From the NCBI GenBank assembly GCA_964354365.1, contig CAYGZM010000187.1:1-6479 (forward strand): a DNA stretch of 6,479 bases, written 5' to 3'. This document shows, in pieces, positions 1 to 6,479 of the stretch (positions are counted from its first letter, which is position 1; every line of letters begins with the position of its first letter). Under the pieces are notes generated by a model. That model saw nothing but the letters and a program-made list of their open reading frames with translations, was not told where the DNA came from and ran no database searches. The position numbers and the translations under genes are program-made. This stretch comes from CAYGZM01 sp964354365. GTDB taxonomy: Bacteria; Planctomycetota; Phycisphaerae; Sedimentisphaerales; Anaerobacaceae.

Positions 1-875
1 GTCTTCCAGACATCCTGTGCGTTCGATTCCTGGATGAGCTGGGGATACGCGTTGCGCATGTGGCACCAGCTCTTGGAAAAGCCCCCCATATCGCCGAGGC
101 AGTCTGCGCGCCATCCAGCGCCGCGCTGGGCGGCATAAGTGAGGCACTCTCGGTCGCCTATGAGCATAAGCAGTCGCGTCTTTTTGAAGGCGCTCAAGTA
201 CGCATCTATGATCTTCTTGCGGTTTTCCATCGTCGGCATTTTGCCGGCCTTTGAACCGCTCATGTGCCACTCGCCCCACCAGCCTACGGTGCCAAGGTCA
301 ATATGATCGATATCCGGGTGTCCGTCGTAGCGAGCCCCCAGGCGTTTGATAAAGTCCAGGTGTCTATCTAATACATTTGGATCATCGAGGTCAGGGATGG
401 CCAGCCCCTCTTGATTTCCATAATCGACCATGAGTATCCTGCCACCTACCTCTTCCAGCCAATTCGGATGATATGGTCGGCCGGGCGTTGTCGAGCAGCA
501 CATTGCCCGGAACGCCAGGCGCTGGCCGGCTGTGCGCGTTTCTTCAAGGGTCTTATCGAGGAAGTCATAGTCGATCTGGCCGGGCCGAGTTTCCAAGGTT
601 CCCCAGCCCCAGCGTGCGTAGTGGACGGTTGAGGGGATCCAGCCAGGCAGATTCCTGTCCTTATCCCGGGTCGTGTGGAACGTCTCCCAGCCGATGCCCG
701 GGTTTGGAAGCAACTCGTCTGTCTGTTCGGGTGAGACCCTCACAAGTTCGGGCGATGCCGCCGCCGCATCTCTACTGAACGGAACGGATACGGCGAACGC
801 GAGACCGCCCAGGGCCCCGAGGGGGGTGCATACAAGGGTCATTGCCATCCGAAGGAGGGTTGTGCATCTATCCAT
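1..875 (-). CDS. Secreted TIM-barrel glycoside-hydrolase-like protein, probably DUF4832-type (3' end outside window)
   Basis: The frame is open from an ATG at 875 down to base 1, giving 291 codons with the C-terminus missing. The start is well supported: GGAGG lies 7 bases upstream, and the N-terminus is an export signal with a basic start (MDR, R9), a hydrophobic stretch at about 10-28, and likely cleavage after AFA (28) or in the AAAA run (37-40). The mature part begins with the NPGIGW motif (58-63), then a strand and helix around ARWGWGTLETRPGQIDYDFLD (about 87-107) and QRLAFRAMC (118-126). This order, NPxxGW then W-x-LE-x-x-x-G-x-YDF, is typical of DUF4832 and related GH42-like barrels. 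GWWGEWHM at 198-205 places Glu202 where the acid/base Glu sits at the end of strand 4 in clan GH-A-like barrels; this role is inferred. The second catalytic residue would lie beyond the window. Substrate is unknown; export to the periplasm or outside is expected. It is divergent from the large CotH/lamin-tail gene. Confidence 0.8.
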   Translation of the reverse strand, partial: MDRCTTLLRMAMTLVCTPLGALGGLAFAVSVPFSRDAAAASPELVRVSPEQTDELLPNPGIGWETFHTTRDKDRNLPGWIPSTVHYARWGWGTLETRPGQIDYDFLDKTLEETRTAGQRLAFRAMCCSTTPGRPYHPNWLEEVGGRILMVDYGNQEGLAIPDLDDPNVLDRHLDFIKRLGARYDGHPDIDHIDLGTVGWWGEWHMSGSKAGKMPTMENRKKIIDAYLSAFKKTRLLMLIGDRECLTYAAQRGAGWRADCLGDMGGFSKSWCHMRNAYPQLIQESNAQDVWK

Positions 876-882
876 TTTTGGT

Positions 883-887
883 CCTCC
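883..887 (-). promoter_or_regulatory. Strong Shine-Dalgarno site of the glycoside-hydrolase-like gene
   Basis: On the minus strand the sequence reads GGAGGACCAAAAATG. The perfect GGAGG core is 7 bases from the ATG at 875, which fixes the start codon. Its quality contrasts with the weak site in front of the divergent large gene. Confidence 0.8.
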
Positions 888-946
888 GAAACAGGATCAT
901 GGGTACCGTTGGATAACCTGAACGAAATACAGTCTGATATAGTCGT

Positions 947-974
947 ATTGTAACAATCGCTGGATCCCTTTCAA
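947..974 (-). promoter_or_regulatory. Candidate sigma-70-type promoter for the glycoside-hydrolase-like gene
   Basis: On the minus strand TTGAAA (969-974) and TACAAT (947-952) are separated by 16 bases. Each hexamer has one mismatch to the TTGACA/TATAAT consensus. Transcription would begin near 940, giving a leader of roughly 65 bases. It is the best pair I could see in the intergenic region. Planctomycete promoters are poorly characterised, so this remains a prediction from general bacterial consensus. Confidence 0.4.
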
Positions 975-1030
975 CCCAGAACTCATCGTCAACGGAATCC
1001 GGGCTGTTCCGGCATAGTCCAAGCGTACTG

Positions 1031-1045
1031 CTGAGCTTGTCGAAG
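1031..1045. repeat. Short motif resembling a common bacterial interspersed repeat
   Basis: The plus strand reads CTGAGCTTGTCGAAG, whose complement is CTTCGACAAGCTCAG. I recognise this core as a short repeat scattered in intergenic regions of many environmental bacteria, often as part of a longer inverted repeat. Only one arm is visible here, so it may be a remnant or a chance match. It lies outside both genes. Confidence 0.35.
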
Positions 1046-1144
1046 AAAGATCGTTACTCGCCGCTGGGGCCGCGCATCACATAGTAAGAGCATTTATAGG
1101 GCGCCGCCGGCAGCAAGAAAAGGAAATGCGTTCTGAACACTTGC

Positions 1145-1168
1145 GGCCCCTCCGTAATGGAGGAGGCC
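1145..1168 (+). promoter_or_regulatory. GC-rich hairpin in the probable leader of the large gene
   Basis: GGCCCCTCC (1145-1153) pairs with GGAGG-A-GGCC (1159-1168) across a five-base loop GTAAT, leaving A1164 bulged. The stem is nine pairs and mostly G-C. No T tract follows, so it is not a standard intrinsic terminator. The 3' arm contains GGAGGAGG, a perfect Shine-Dalgarno string, but it lies 43 bases ahead of the chosen ATG and has no well-placed in-frame start after it. A regulatory role is possible but unproven. Confidence 0.35.
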
Positions 1169-1191
1169 CGCACAGAGCGTGGAACAGACTT

Positions 1192-1231
1192 GGTCAAAAA
1201 GGCAATATCATGCGGAGAATCGGTCAAAAAG
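1192..1231 (+). repeat. 10-base direct repeat flanking the start codon of the large gene
   Basis: GGTCAAAAAG occurs at 1192-1201 and again at 1222-1231, exactly 30 bases apart and on either side of the ATG at 1210. The bases between do not repeat. The upstream copy ends in AAAAAGG, which gives the weak ribosome binding site. It could be a binding site pair on one face of the helix or chance. Confidence 0.4.
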
Positions 1232-4200
1232 CTGAACTGGCCGTCATAGCGCTCGTGCTATTCCCGCTGCTCGTCACGATAGGAAGCTCGGTAGCATACC
1301 CCGATGTCAATGCCGAAGATGCAAAGAGCGGCTCGTTCCCTGCCGATCAAAACGGGCATAGTACGGAGGCATGCGAGCCCATCCTGGACGGTGATTTGAG
1401 CGATGACTGTGACGTTGACTGGGAAGACATGTGGCTTTTTGCCAGAGATTGGCTGGATCCGCCGGGCAGCGGCAGCGAGGCTAACCTGGATGGAGTTAAT
1501 GGCGTGGATATGGGCGATTTTGCGATATTGTCTGGAAACTGGCAGATGGTCAGCCAGAGGACCGGCGCATTACGGGTCACAATCCATCCAGAGGAGGCTA
1601 TAAATGAGGGGGCGAAATGGCGGGTGGATGAACGTGCCTGTCGAGAGAGCGATTACACAGAAACGGGTCTGGCGGCAGGTGTGCACAAAGTCGAGTTTAA
1701 GTATATCGATGGTTGGGCCAAGCCGGGCTGCAAAATAGTGGAGATTTATGGCGGCCAGACAGCCACCGAAAGCGGAGAATATGAAAAGCCATTGGTCATC
1801 AGTGAGTTTATGGCTGTGAATGGCGGGACATTAGGAGATCCCTGTGATCCCAACGAATTCCCCGACTGGATAGAGATCTACAATCCCACAGATACAACCA
1901 TCAATTTGGATGGCTGGTATTTAGCCAACTGGAACAGCGACAATCCTGATCCCAACTTGAGGGATTGGCAATTTCCGGACGTCAATATTGGTCCTGGTGA
2001 GTTCTTAGTTGTCTTTGCTTCGGATAATGACATCCGTGATCCGAGTGCTCGATACCTGCATACTAATTTCAAGCTGGCTCAGAATAATGAGTGCGTTGCC
2101 ATAGTGGCTCCTGATGGCAAGACTATCGTCCACCAGTACACACCGTACCCGGAGCAGTTGTCGGATATTTCTTACGGCCTGGCGCAGTCTGCGGAGATAC
2201 TCACACCCACAGGTGTGGATGTTCGCTACCGCGCACCCACCTTGGCAGATGCGGCTTTGGATTGGACAGATCCCGGTTTCAGCGACTCGGAGTGGGAGTT
2301 GGGTCAGACACCGCTGGGTTTCAATGGCGCCTTTTGTACGGCAGTGCTCGACGATGCGAATTGTGCCGGTGAAATCGGCACCGACCTTAGGGAGCAGATG
2401 TTAGGGATCAATGCCTCACTATGGATACGTATTAGTTTTTACGTCGAGGACCCGGATTTCTACGATGCCGTGATTCTGAGGATGAGATACGAGGATGGGT
2501 ACATAGCTTATCTTAACGGCGCCGAGGTAGCCAGGAAGAATTTCGCTGGGACGCCGACGTGGAACTCGACGTCCGATGATAATCGTTCCGATGCGCAGTC
2601 TTCCGAATTCGAGACCGTCAGCTTAAATAGATTTCGGGACTTGCTAAAACCCTCGCCGCAGAAGAACGTGCTGGCTGTCCAGGCGCTGAACGACAATGCA
2701 TCCAATGAGAAATTCCTGGTGCTGCCCGAAGTAATCGTGGCGAAAAATGAGCTGGTTCCACGGTACTTCACTGCGCCCACACCGGGTGCGTTCAACATTT
2801 CCGGTACGGAGGGCATGGTCAGCGAGGTCTGGTTCAGCCATAAACGCGGCTTTTACGACGTTCCATTCTATCTGACTTTGTCCACAGAGATGGTGTATCC
2901 CGATGTCAAGATCATGTACACAACGGATGGCTCGCGGCCTGGACAAACCCATGGAGCTGAGTACATCGCGGGCTTTCCAGTCGCCATTGATGGGACTACG
3001 GTTATCCGGGCGGCAGCGGTCCGGGCCGGCTGGCTGGATTCCAAGGTCGAGACGCACAGCTATATCTTTCCTGTCGATGTGAGCTGCCAGTCGCTCGATG
3101 GTCAAGCACCCAGCCCCAATTGGCCGCCGCCAGGTTACTTTAACGGCCAAGTTATGGATTACGGTATGGACCGCAAAGTGGTGGTTGATGACGCACGGTA
3201 TTCGGGCCGGATTATTGTCGATGCGCTTAAGGCTGTTCCGACCATCTCACTCGTGACAGATATGGATAGCCTGTTCCGTCCTTCAACCGGTATTTATGTC
3301 AATGCGGGACAGGAAGGCCGGCCTTGGGAGAGACCTTGCTCGGTGGAGCTGATCTACCCTCCAAACCCGCAAGGCGCCGGATTTCCCGACCTTGTGCAGG
3401 CGCCCGACGCTGATGGAGCGTGGCGTTGGGACTTGCCCAGCGACATGCGCGGCGGTTTTCAGATCGATGCAGGTCTTAGGATTCGCGGCGGCTTCAGTCG
3501 CAGCGGCGATAGCCCGAAGCACGCATTCCGACTGTTCTTCCGGTCTGTGTATGGCGATGCGAAGTTGAGATACCCGCTGTTTGGCGATGAGGGCGACGAC
3601 GTATTCGATCACATAGACCTTCGATGCAGCCAGAATTATTCCTGGGCTTCTCAGGGCGACAATAAGAACACTATGGTGCGTGACGTTTTCTCACGTGATT
3701 TGCAGGGAGAAATGGGTCACCCTTATACGCGCAGCCGATACTATCACCTCTATCTCAACGGGCAATATTGGGGCCTATACCAGACGCAGGAGCGCTCGGA
3801 AGCGTCCTGGGGCGAATCGTATATGGGCGGCGACAAAGAATCTTACGATGTTGTGACATCGAACCTGGCTGCGGACCGAAGAGTGGCGCCTACAGACGGC
3901 AGCCGCGATGCCCTTGATCGGCTATATGACGAGACAATAGCCGGGTTCCACAATTATGACAGGTACTGCCGAGTGCAGGGATTGAATATCGACGGCACGC
4001 GCAACGCGGACTTTGAAAAGCTGCTTGACGTTGAGAACCTGATTGATTTTATGATTATCGAATACTACACGGGCGACTCAGATGGTCCGGGCTCGCGCTT
4101 TGGCGGCATACCCAACAATACATGGGGTATCTTCAACCGGGTCAATCCGGATGGCTGGAAATGGCTGCATCACGATAACGAGCACACGCTCGGCGCAGGC

Positions 4201-6479
4201 GGCGCAGGCGGCTCTGTAGAGAATTTGGTTGAGCCGTTCACTTCGGCCGGAGCCAACAAGGATTACTTCAATCCGCACTGGCTGCACGAGCAACTTATGT
4301 CTTCCAATGCGGATTATCGCATGAAATTCGCCGACCATGTGCACCGTCACTTCCATAACGATGGTCTTATGACCCTCGAGATGTGCCGAAACCGTATCCT
4401 GAACCGTGCTTATCAAATCGATATGGCGATCGTAGTTGAATCGGCGAGATGGGGTGACGCCAAGCATGCCTATTGGGCCCATACGAAAGACGATCACTGG
4501 TGGCCGGAAATCAATCGCCTCCTTTACGAGACTTACGACCCGTGGGGCCGAAAAACGTACCTGACGCCAAGAGTGGGTGCGGTTCTCCAGCAATTCAAGG
4601 ACACCGATTGGTATCCCGATGTGGACGCGCCCGTCTTTACGAATATGGGTGACTACGTATTCATGGGCAACCCGAATGCGTTCGGCACAATCTATTATAC
4701 GCTGGATGGTAATGACCCTCGCGTGCCGGTGGCGCAGTCGGCGCCGGGCCCGCTTGTTACCCTTGTCACTGAGAATGCCGCTAAACGGCGCCTTGTCCCC
4801 ACGGTTGCCAATGGCGGCAGCCTGCTTGGCAATACACCGGGCGAGTTCAATGTTACCTATTACAAGGCAAACATAACCGTTGGGAATCTGCCCACGGCAG
4901 AGTCGGTTATCAGCAACCCATCCTATCAGAGCCAGGTCATAGCCGAGACATCGTCGGTAATCAACTACAACAACACCTATTGTCCCGGCCACTTCGCCAA
5001 TGACAGGCCGGTGCCCGGCGGCAGCGGTGATTTGGACGATTACGTTATCGAAGCCACTGCCATACTCCAAATACCAAGTATCGGCAGCTGGACCTTCGGA
5101 GTCCACAGCGACGCCGGTTTCAGCCTGGAATTGACCGGGCCTGGTTCGTTCTATATGGATTATCCCTCGTCGCGTGTTCCTGCAGATTCGTTTGCCGTCT
5201 TCAATGTTGCCACGCCGGGTGCATATAATTTGCGCCTTGTATTCTTTGAGCGCGGCGGCTGGTCGGGAGTCGAGCTTTTTGCCGCACAAGGCAGCCACAC
5301 CTCGTTCAGCTCGAAGTTCCATCTGGTTGGCGATATAGCCGACGGAGGACTCCAGGTCGGTGAGTCCAAGGTATGGTTCACCAATTACTTCGACCACTCA
5401 GGCTGGCCGAGCGGGACCGGCGCCATAGGCTACGAGGCAGATCCAACCAGCGACCCGAATTACACGGGCCTGTTCAATATCGACGTCGAAGGGCAAATGT
5501 ATGATAACGGTGGAAATCCCAACGCCAATACCTCCTGTTACATTCGCATTCCATTTACTTGTGGCCCCGCTGAATACGGCAATATGACATTGAAGGTGCG
5601 GTACGATGACGGCTTCATTGCCTATCTAAACGGCGGGGAAATTGCCAGAAGAGTTTTTCCTGGGGGCGCAATGCCGCGGTGGAACTCATCCACATACCCC
5701 AGCCGGCACGATGATGCGCTAGCGGCCGGCTTCGAGCTGATAGATGTCTCGGATCGTATCAGCCTTCTGCGGCAGGGCAACAACATCCTGGCTTTGCATG
5801 GCATGAATATGTCTGCCACAGACTCTGACTTTCTCATCTCCGCCGAGCTGGTCGCCGGCAAAGTCGGTCAAGGCGAAGTCAACCACGATGCGCATATCTA
5901 CAGCTCATATTTTATGCTGGATAAAAGCACCGACGTCAAGGCACGGGTTCTTGATGGCGGGGTATGGAGCGCGCTGACTGAGAAGATATATCCAACAGGC
6001 CCGGTAAAAGAGAGCCTGCGGATTACCGAGATTATGTATCATCCGCAGGAAACGGGCGACCCCGAGGATCCGAATGAGGAGTTCATAGAGATCAAGAACA
6101 TCGGACTCGATCCGATAAACCTGAACCTGGTGCGATTCACCAAGGGGATCGATTTTACGTTCCCGAACAGGGTGCTTGGCACCGCCGACCACGTGGTTGT
6201 TGTTGCAAAGCGGTCGGCGTTTGAGGCGCGTTACCCGGGCTTCAGCGGTGTCATCGCGGGGGAGTACACCGGCAGGCTTGAGAACGCCGGCGAGCGAATC
6301 AGGTTGGAGGATGCTATCGGGCGAACGATTCATGATTTTGAATATAAAGACGGCTGGCGGAGCATTACTGATGGCGAAGGCTTCTCACTGACCATAATCG
6401 ATCCGACAAGCCTCGACCCTAACAGCTGGGGCGAGAAGGATTCGTGGCGAGCGAGCGCGTATGTCGGCGGCTCGCCCGG
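1210..6479 (+). CDS. Giant secreted multidomain protein: dockerin-like, lamin-tail, jelly-roll, chitobiase-C-like, CotH kinase, PA14-like (3' end outside window)
   Basis: One frame runs unbroken for 1756 codons and off the right edge. The ATG at 1210 is preferred because it gives a clean Sec signal (MRRIGQK, hydrophobic 8-25, cleavage after SVA at 29) with a weak AAGG 7 bases ahead; an in-frame ATG at 1126 would add a 28-residue polar extension. Domains by residue: dockerin-like EF-hand pair 55-111; PEGA-like sandwich 119-194; lamin-tail 195-330; jelly-roll 336-510; chitobiase-C-like 540-620 (YTTDGSRP); CotH kinase about 676-1134; split chitobiase-C-like 1139-1177 (YYTLDGNDPR) and 1558-1594; split jelly-roll 1184-1198 and 1385-1550; PA14-like about 1278-1375 (TFGVHSDAGF); lamin-tail 1603 onward. 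In the CotH part, RIRGGFSRSGDSPKHAF (757-773) supplies the likely ATP-binding Lys770, LYLNGQYWGLYQTQER ends near Glu861, and HDNEHTLG (988-995) is the metal-site region. Location is extracellular or cell surface. Kinase substrate is unknown. Domain calls are from motif recognition; CotH and lamin-tail are the surest. Confidence 0.93.
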   Translation, partial: MRRIGQKAELAVIALVLFPLLVTIGSSVAYPDVNAEDAKSGSFPADQNGHSTEACEPILDGDLSDDCDVDWEDMWLFARDWLDPPGSGSEANLDGVNGVDMGDFAILSGNWQMVSQRTGALRVTIHPEEAINEGAKWRVDERACRESDYTETGLAAGVHKVEFKYIDGWAKPGCKIVEIYGGQTATESGEYEKPLVISEFMAVNGGTLGDPCDPNEFPDWIEIYNPTDTTINLDGWYLANWNSDNPDPNLRDWQFPDVNIGPGEFLVVFASDNDIRDPSARYLHTNFKLAQNNECVAIVAPDGKTIVHQYTPYPEQLSDISYGLAQSAEILTPTGVDVRYRAPTLADAALDWTDPGFSDSEWELGQTPLGFNGAFCTAVLDDANCAGEIGTDLREQMLGINASLWIRISFYVEDPDFYDAVILRMRYEDGYIAYLNGAEVARKNFAGTPTWNSTSDDNRSDAQSSEFETVSLNRFRDLLKPSPQKNVLAVQALNDNASNEKFLVLPEVIVAKNELVPRYFTAPTPGAFNISGTEGMVSEVWFSHKRGFYDVPFYLTLSTEMVYPDVKIMYTTDGSRPGQTHGAEYIAGFPVAIDGTTVIRAAAVRAGWLDSKVETHSYIFPVDVSCQSLDGQAPSPNWPPPGYFNGQVMDYGMDRKVVVDDARYSGRIIVDALKAVPTISLVTDMDSLFRPSTGIYVNAGQEGRPWERPCSVELIYPPNPQGAGFPDLVQAPDADGAWRWDLPSDMRGGFQIDAGLRIRGGFSRSGDSPKHAFRLFFRSVYGDAKLRYPLFGDEGDDVFDHIDLRCSQNYSWASQGDNKNTMVRDVFSRDLQGEMGHPYTRSRYYHLYLNGQYWGLYQTQERSEASWGESYMGGDKESYDVVTSNLAADRRVAPTDGSRDALDRLYDETIAGFHNYDRYCRVQGLNIDGTRNADFEKLLDVENLIDFMIIEYYTGDSDGPGSRFGGIPNNTWGIFNRVNPDGWKWLHHDNEHTLGAGGAGGSVENLVEPFTSAGANKDYFNPHWLHEQLMSSNADYRMKFADHVHRHFHNDGLMTLEMCRNRILNRAYQIDMAIVVESARWGDAKHAYWAHTKDDHWWPEINRLLYETYDPWGRKTYLTPRVGAVLQQFKDTDWYPDVDAPVFTNMGDYVFMGNPNAFGTIYYTLDGNDPRVPVAQSAPGPLVTLVTENAAKRRLVPTVANGGSLLGNTPGEFNVTYYKANITVGNLPTAESVISNPSYQSQVIAETSSVINYNNTYCPGHFANDRPVPGGSGDLDDYVIEATAILQIPSIGSWTFGVHSDAGFSLELTGPGSFYMDYPSSRVPADSFAVFNVATPGAYNLRLVFFERGGWSGVELFAAQGSHTSFSSKFHLVGDIADGGLQVGESKVWFTNYFDHSGWPSGTGAIGYEADPTSDPNYTGLFNIDVEGQMYDNGGNPNANTSCYIRIPFTCGPAEYGNMTLKVRYDDGFIAYLNGGEIARRVFPGGAMPRWNSSTYPSRHDDALAAGFELIDVSDRISLLRQGNNILALHGMNMSATDSDFLISAELVAGKVGQGEVNHDAHIYSSYFMLDKSTDVKARVLDGGVWSALTEKIYPTGPVKESLRITEIMYHPQETGDPEDPNEEFIEIKNIGLDPINLNLVRFTKGIDFTFPNRVLGTADHVVVVAKRSAFEARYPGFSGVIAGEYTGRLENAGERIRLEDAIGRTIHDFEYKDGWRSITDGEGFSLTIIDPTSLDPNSWGEKDSWRASAYVGGSP
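2215..2739 (+). repeat. Jelly-roll module, copy 1 (uninterrupted)
   Basis: Residues 336-510 of the large protein form a beta-rich module starting VRYRAPT and running straight into DWTDPGFSDSEW. The core RYEDGYIAYLNGAEVAR (426-442) is matched at 13 of 17 positions by RYDDGFIAYLNGGEIAR in copy 2, and WNSTS and NVLAVQALN also have counterparts. Synonymous sites have diverged, so the duplication is old. The look is of a galactose-binding-type jelly-roll; ligand unknown. Confidence 0.75.
5362..5859 (+). repeat. Jelly-roll module, copy 2 (main part; first strand lies about 190 residues upstream)
   Basis: Residues 1385-1550 repeat copy 1 from VWFTNYFDHSGW onward, including RYDDGFIAYLNGGEIAR (1464-1480), WNSST and NILALHGMN. 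The segment matching the start of copy 1 is not adjacent. KRRLVPT sits at 1192-1198, before the PA14-like domain. The alignment was made by eye. Confidence 0.7.

Larger units (their letters stand above)
876..1209. other. Divergent intergenic region, no gene
   Basis: These 334 bases separate two outward-facing genes. They hold the ribosome binding site and candidate promoter of the left gene, a short dispersed-repeat-like motif (1031-1045), a hairpin (1145-1168), and one copy of a 10-base direct repeat. I saw no convincing sigma-70 hexamer pair facing the right gene, no tRNA-like fold and no supported small gene. The frame of the large gene is open back to a TAG at 1015-1017, so its start is chosen by the signal peptide and not by a nearby stop. 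Confidence 0.7.

Noticed and set aside
411..921. Overlapping plus-strand open frames of 73, 101 and 82 codons
   Set aside because: They are shadows of the minus-strand glycoside-hydrolase-like gene, whose signal peptide, ribosome binding site and motifs are convincing.
1145..1168. Hairpin read as a transcription terminator
   Set aside because: No T tract follows on either strand, and no gene ends nearby because the flanking genes diverge.
1126..1209. Upstream in-frame ATG at 1126 as the start of the large protein
   Set aside because: It would put 28 polar residues ahead of the signal peptide, and the AGGA before it is only about 2 bases from the ATG. The start at 1210 gives a standard signal peptide.
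1157..1249. A 30-codon upstream open frame starting at ATG 1157 and overlapping the start of the large gene
   Set aside because: Its ATG sits in the hairpin and has no Shine-Dalgarno sequence ahead of it; the peptide resembles nothing I know.
2644..3150. A 168-codon open frame on the minus strand
   Set aside because: It lies opposite the jelly-roll and chitobiase-C-like coding sequence and has no recognisable domain or ribosome binding site I could support.
4078..5397. A 439-codon open frame on the minus strand inside the large gene
   Set aside because: It is in exact codon register with the sense frame and is bounded at both ends by sense TCA codons. It exists because the sense gene uses no TTA, CTA or TCA codon in that stretch. 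Its translation shows no recognisable domain, while the sense strand encodes clear CotH, chitobiase-C, PA14 and jelly-roll motifs.

Overview
The window suggests a bacterium of the Planctomycetota, most likely class Phycisphaerae (Sedimentisphaerales-like). The main basis is the protein vocabulary of the large gene: a dockerin-like EF-hand pair with the wording DCDVDWED and NLDGVNGVDMGDFAIL, a PEGA-like beta-sandwich, lamin-tail domains, a CotH kinase domain, chitobiase C-terminal-like modules and a PA14-like module. This is inference from family knowledge; there is no rRNA or other phylogenetic marker here.

Layout. Positions 1-875 (minus strand) hold the first 291 codons of a secreted TIM-barrel, glycoside-hydrolase-like protein, probably of the DUF4832 type. 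It leaves the window on the left. It has an excellent ribosome binding site and a good sigma-70-like promoter candidate. Positions 876-1209 are a 334-base divergent intergenic region with no gene. It holds that promoter, a short motif resembling a widespread bacterial dispersed repeat, and a GC-rich hairpin. Positions 1210-6479 (plus strand) are one uninterrupted reading frame of at least 1756 codons that leaves the window on the right.

The large protein reads, from its N-terminus: Sec signal peptide, dockerin-like pair, PEGA-like domain, lamin-tail domain 1, jelly-roll copy 1, chitobiase-C-like copy 1, CotH kinase domain, and then a block that looks nested. In that block the first half of a second chitobiase-C-like domain is followed by the first strand of a second jelly-roll, a PA14-like domain, the rest of the jelly-roll, and the second half of the chitobiase-C-like domain. 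Lamin-tail domain 2 follows and reaches the window end.

Both genes encode proteins with export signals and are transcribed away from each other, so they could share a regulatory region. One looks carbohydrate-active. The other is a large modular surface or extracellular protein with carbohydrate-binding-type modules around a secreted kinase-like domain. A joint role in extracellular polysaccharide handling is plausible but not shown. The most interesting item is the nested domain architecture around a CotH domain with a non-canonical D-x-E metal motif. I found no RNA gene, mobile element or CRISPR array.
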